Origin: Prevotellaceae bacterium
GTDB lineage: Bacteria; Bacteroidota; Bacteroidia; Bacteroidales; UBA932
Length of the DNA: 5,602 nt
Direction of reading: 5' to 3'
Assembly (NCBI GenBank): GCA_031267855.1
Contig: JAIRYH010000159.1
Span: 1 to 5,602 of the forward strand
A program made the translations under genes and the position numbers. Within the stretch, counting starts at the first letter, position 1, and every line of letters starts with the position of its first letter. Below the pieces are notes generated by a model, which saw only the letters and a program-made list of their open reading frames with translations, ran no database searches and was not told the origin of the DNA. Of this stretch, positions 4,587 to 5,602 are shown in pieces.

Positions 4587-5602
4587 ATGAAGAATAAATA
4601 TATCGACTTAATTGAGCAAAGTTTTGAATTTCCGCAAGAGGAGTTCAAGACCGTTAATCATGAACTGTACTTTAACAATGTGCCGTTGATGGAGCTCATC
4701 GAACAGTACGGAACGCCGCTCCGGATAAGTTATCTGCCCAAAATAAGCCAGCAGATCCAGCGCGCCAAACGCATGTTTAACGTGGCCATGGCAAAGGTCG
4801 ATTATCAGGGCGATTACCTGTACTGCTACTGCACCAAGAGTTCCCACTTTGCCTTTGTGCTCGAAGAAGCGCTCCGCAACGACATCCATATCGAAACCTC
4901 GTCGGCTTTTGACGTCAACCTGATTGAAGCGCTCCACGAACAGGGGCAGCTTACAAAAGACCGCTACATTGTGTGCAACGGATTCAAGAAAGAACTGTAT
5001 GTGGAGAATATTGCAGGCTTGATAAACAGCGGATGGGAAAACACCATCCCGGTACTCGACAACATGCTGGAACTTGACCTCCTGCACAAGTATGTCACCA
5101 GGCCCTGCAAGCTGGGCATCCGCATTGCCGCGGAGGAAGAGCCCAAGTTCGACTTTTATACCTCCCGGCTGGGCATCCGCTACAGCGACATCGTATCGTT
5201 TTACAAAGATAAAATTGCCAAAGACAGCCTGTTCTCATTGAAGATGCTTCACTTCTTTATCAATACCGGCATTCGCGACAATTCGTACTACTGGAACGAA
5301 CTGGCCAAGTGCGTCAGCGTCTACTGCAACCTCAAAAAAATATGCCCCGAACTGGATTCCCTGAACATCGGAGGCGGCTTCCCCATCAAAAACTCAATGG
5401 CATTTGACTACGACTTCGAATACATGGCGGAAGAAATCATTGCCCAGATAAAGAGTATATGTAACCGGAACGGAGTGCCGGAACCAAACATCTTTAGTGA
5501 ATTTGGGAGCTTTACTGTAGGCGAAAGCGGCGCCATGATCTATCAAATTTTAGGACAGAAACAGCAAAACGACCGTGAAAGATGGTATATGATCGACAGT
5601 TC
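4587..5602 (+). CDS. speA: Biosynthetic arginine decarboxylase, 5' part (cut by window end)
   Basis: SpeA decarboxylates arginine to agmatine with PLP, the first step of the agmatine route to putrescine and spermidine. The 338 codons present cover the fold-type III alanine-racemase-like barrel; Bacteroidetes SpeA proteins are about 630 residues, so nearly half lies outside. Visible are YCYCTKSSHF (79-88) with the likely PLP lysine K84, ETSSAFDV (103-110), VCNGFKK (129-135), KFDFYTSRLGI (187-197), LHFFINTG (221-228), the phosphate-binding loop NIGGGFPIKNS (260-270), and SEFGSFTVGESGA (304-316). Where enterobacterial SpeA has HFHxGSQ, this form has HFFINTG. The ATG at 4587 follows a T/A-rich leader without Shine-Dalgarno, downstream of a canonical promoter. 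The gene is divergent from the DUF7935-like gene. The remaining doubt is substrate: a related decarboxylase of the same fold is possible but less likely. Confidence 0.9.
   Translation, partial: MKNKYIDLIEQSFEFPQEEFKTVNHELYFNNVPLMELIEQYGTPLRISYLPKISQQIQRAKRMFNVAMAKVDYQGDYLYCYCTKSSHFAFVLEEALRNDIHIETSSAFDVNLIEALHEQGQLTKDRYIVCNGFKKELYVENIAGLINSGWENTIPVLDNMLELDLLHKYVTRPCKLGIRIAAEEEPKFDFYTSRLGIRYSDIVSFYKDKIAKDSLFSLKMLHFFINTGIRDNSYYWNELAKCVSVYCNLKKICPELDSLNIGGGFPIKNSMAFDYDFEYMAEEIIAQIKSICNRNGVPEPNIFSEFGSFTVGESGAMIYQILGQKQQNDRERWYMIDS

Noticed and set aside
4325..4648. 107-codon minus-strand open frame across the divergent promoter region
   Set aside because: It overlaps both promoters and the speA start, and its sequence has no family features.

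Overview
The window looks like a chromosomal segment of a Bacteroidetes bacterium, most likely Bacteroidales. Four things point there: the house-keeping genes have Bacteroidetes-type architectures (a 322-residue NusB with a large insertion, an arginine decarboxylase with an HFFINTG segment, a DUF7935-like membrane-anchored protein); the start codons lack Shine-Dalgarno sequences; five genes are preceded by the Bacteroidetes -7 box TAnnTTTG, four of them with a -33 TTTG-like box 20-21 nt upstream; and short AT-rich tandem repeats lie between genes. The genus cannot be fixed from the sequence alone.

Layout, left to right. Positions 1-107 are non-coding and hold a degenerate 23-bp tandem repeat and a four-unit 7-bp repeat. 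A minus-strand gene (108-752) encodes a small CBM9-like protein without a visible signal peptide. It is divergent from mgsA (953-1426, methylglyoxal synthase). The 200-bp divergent region contains two opposed 7-bp arrays (804-907) that could fold into a long imperfect hairpin. mgsA is followed after 35 bp by der (1462-2766, double-GTPase ribosome assembly factor), and the gap is mostly another 7-bp repeat running into the der start codon. nusB (2771-3739, minus strand) converges on der with 4 bp between stop codons. Upstream of nusB, on the same strand, is a short DUF7935-like gene (3808-4338). Its last codons carry an intrinsic-terminator-like hairpin whose T-rich tail runs into the nusB -33 box. 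A divergent promoter region (4339-4586) then leads to speA (4587 to the window end), the first 338 codons of a biosynthetic arginine decarboxylase.

Functionally this is mostly core metabolism and gene-expression machinery: a bypass of lower glycolysis (MgsA), 50S ribosome maturation (Der), rRNA transcription antitermination (NusB) and polyamine synthesis (SpeA). I see no mobile element, defence system, CRISPR array, tRNA or rRNA. No new protein system is evident. The unusual content is in the non-coding DNA: three intergenic arrays with a 7-bp period, a probably leaderless mgsA transcript, a terminator packed against a promoter, and a 12-bp palindrome in the speA leader.
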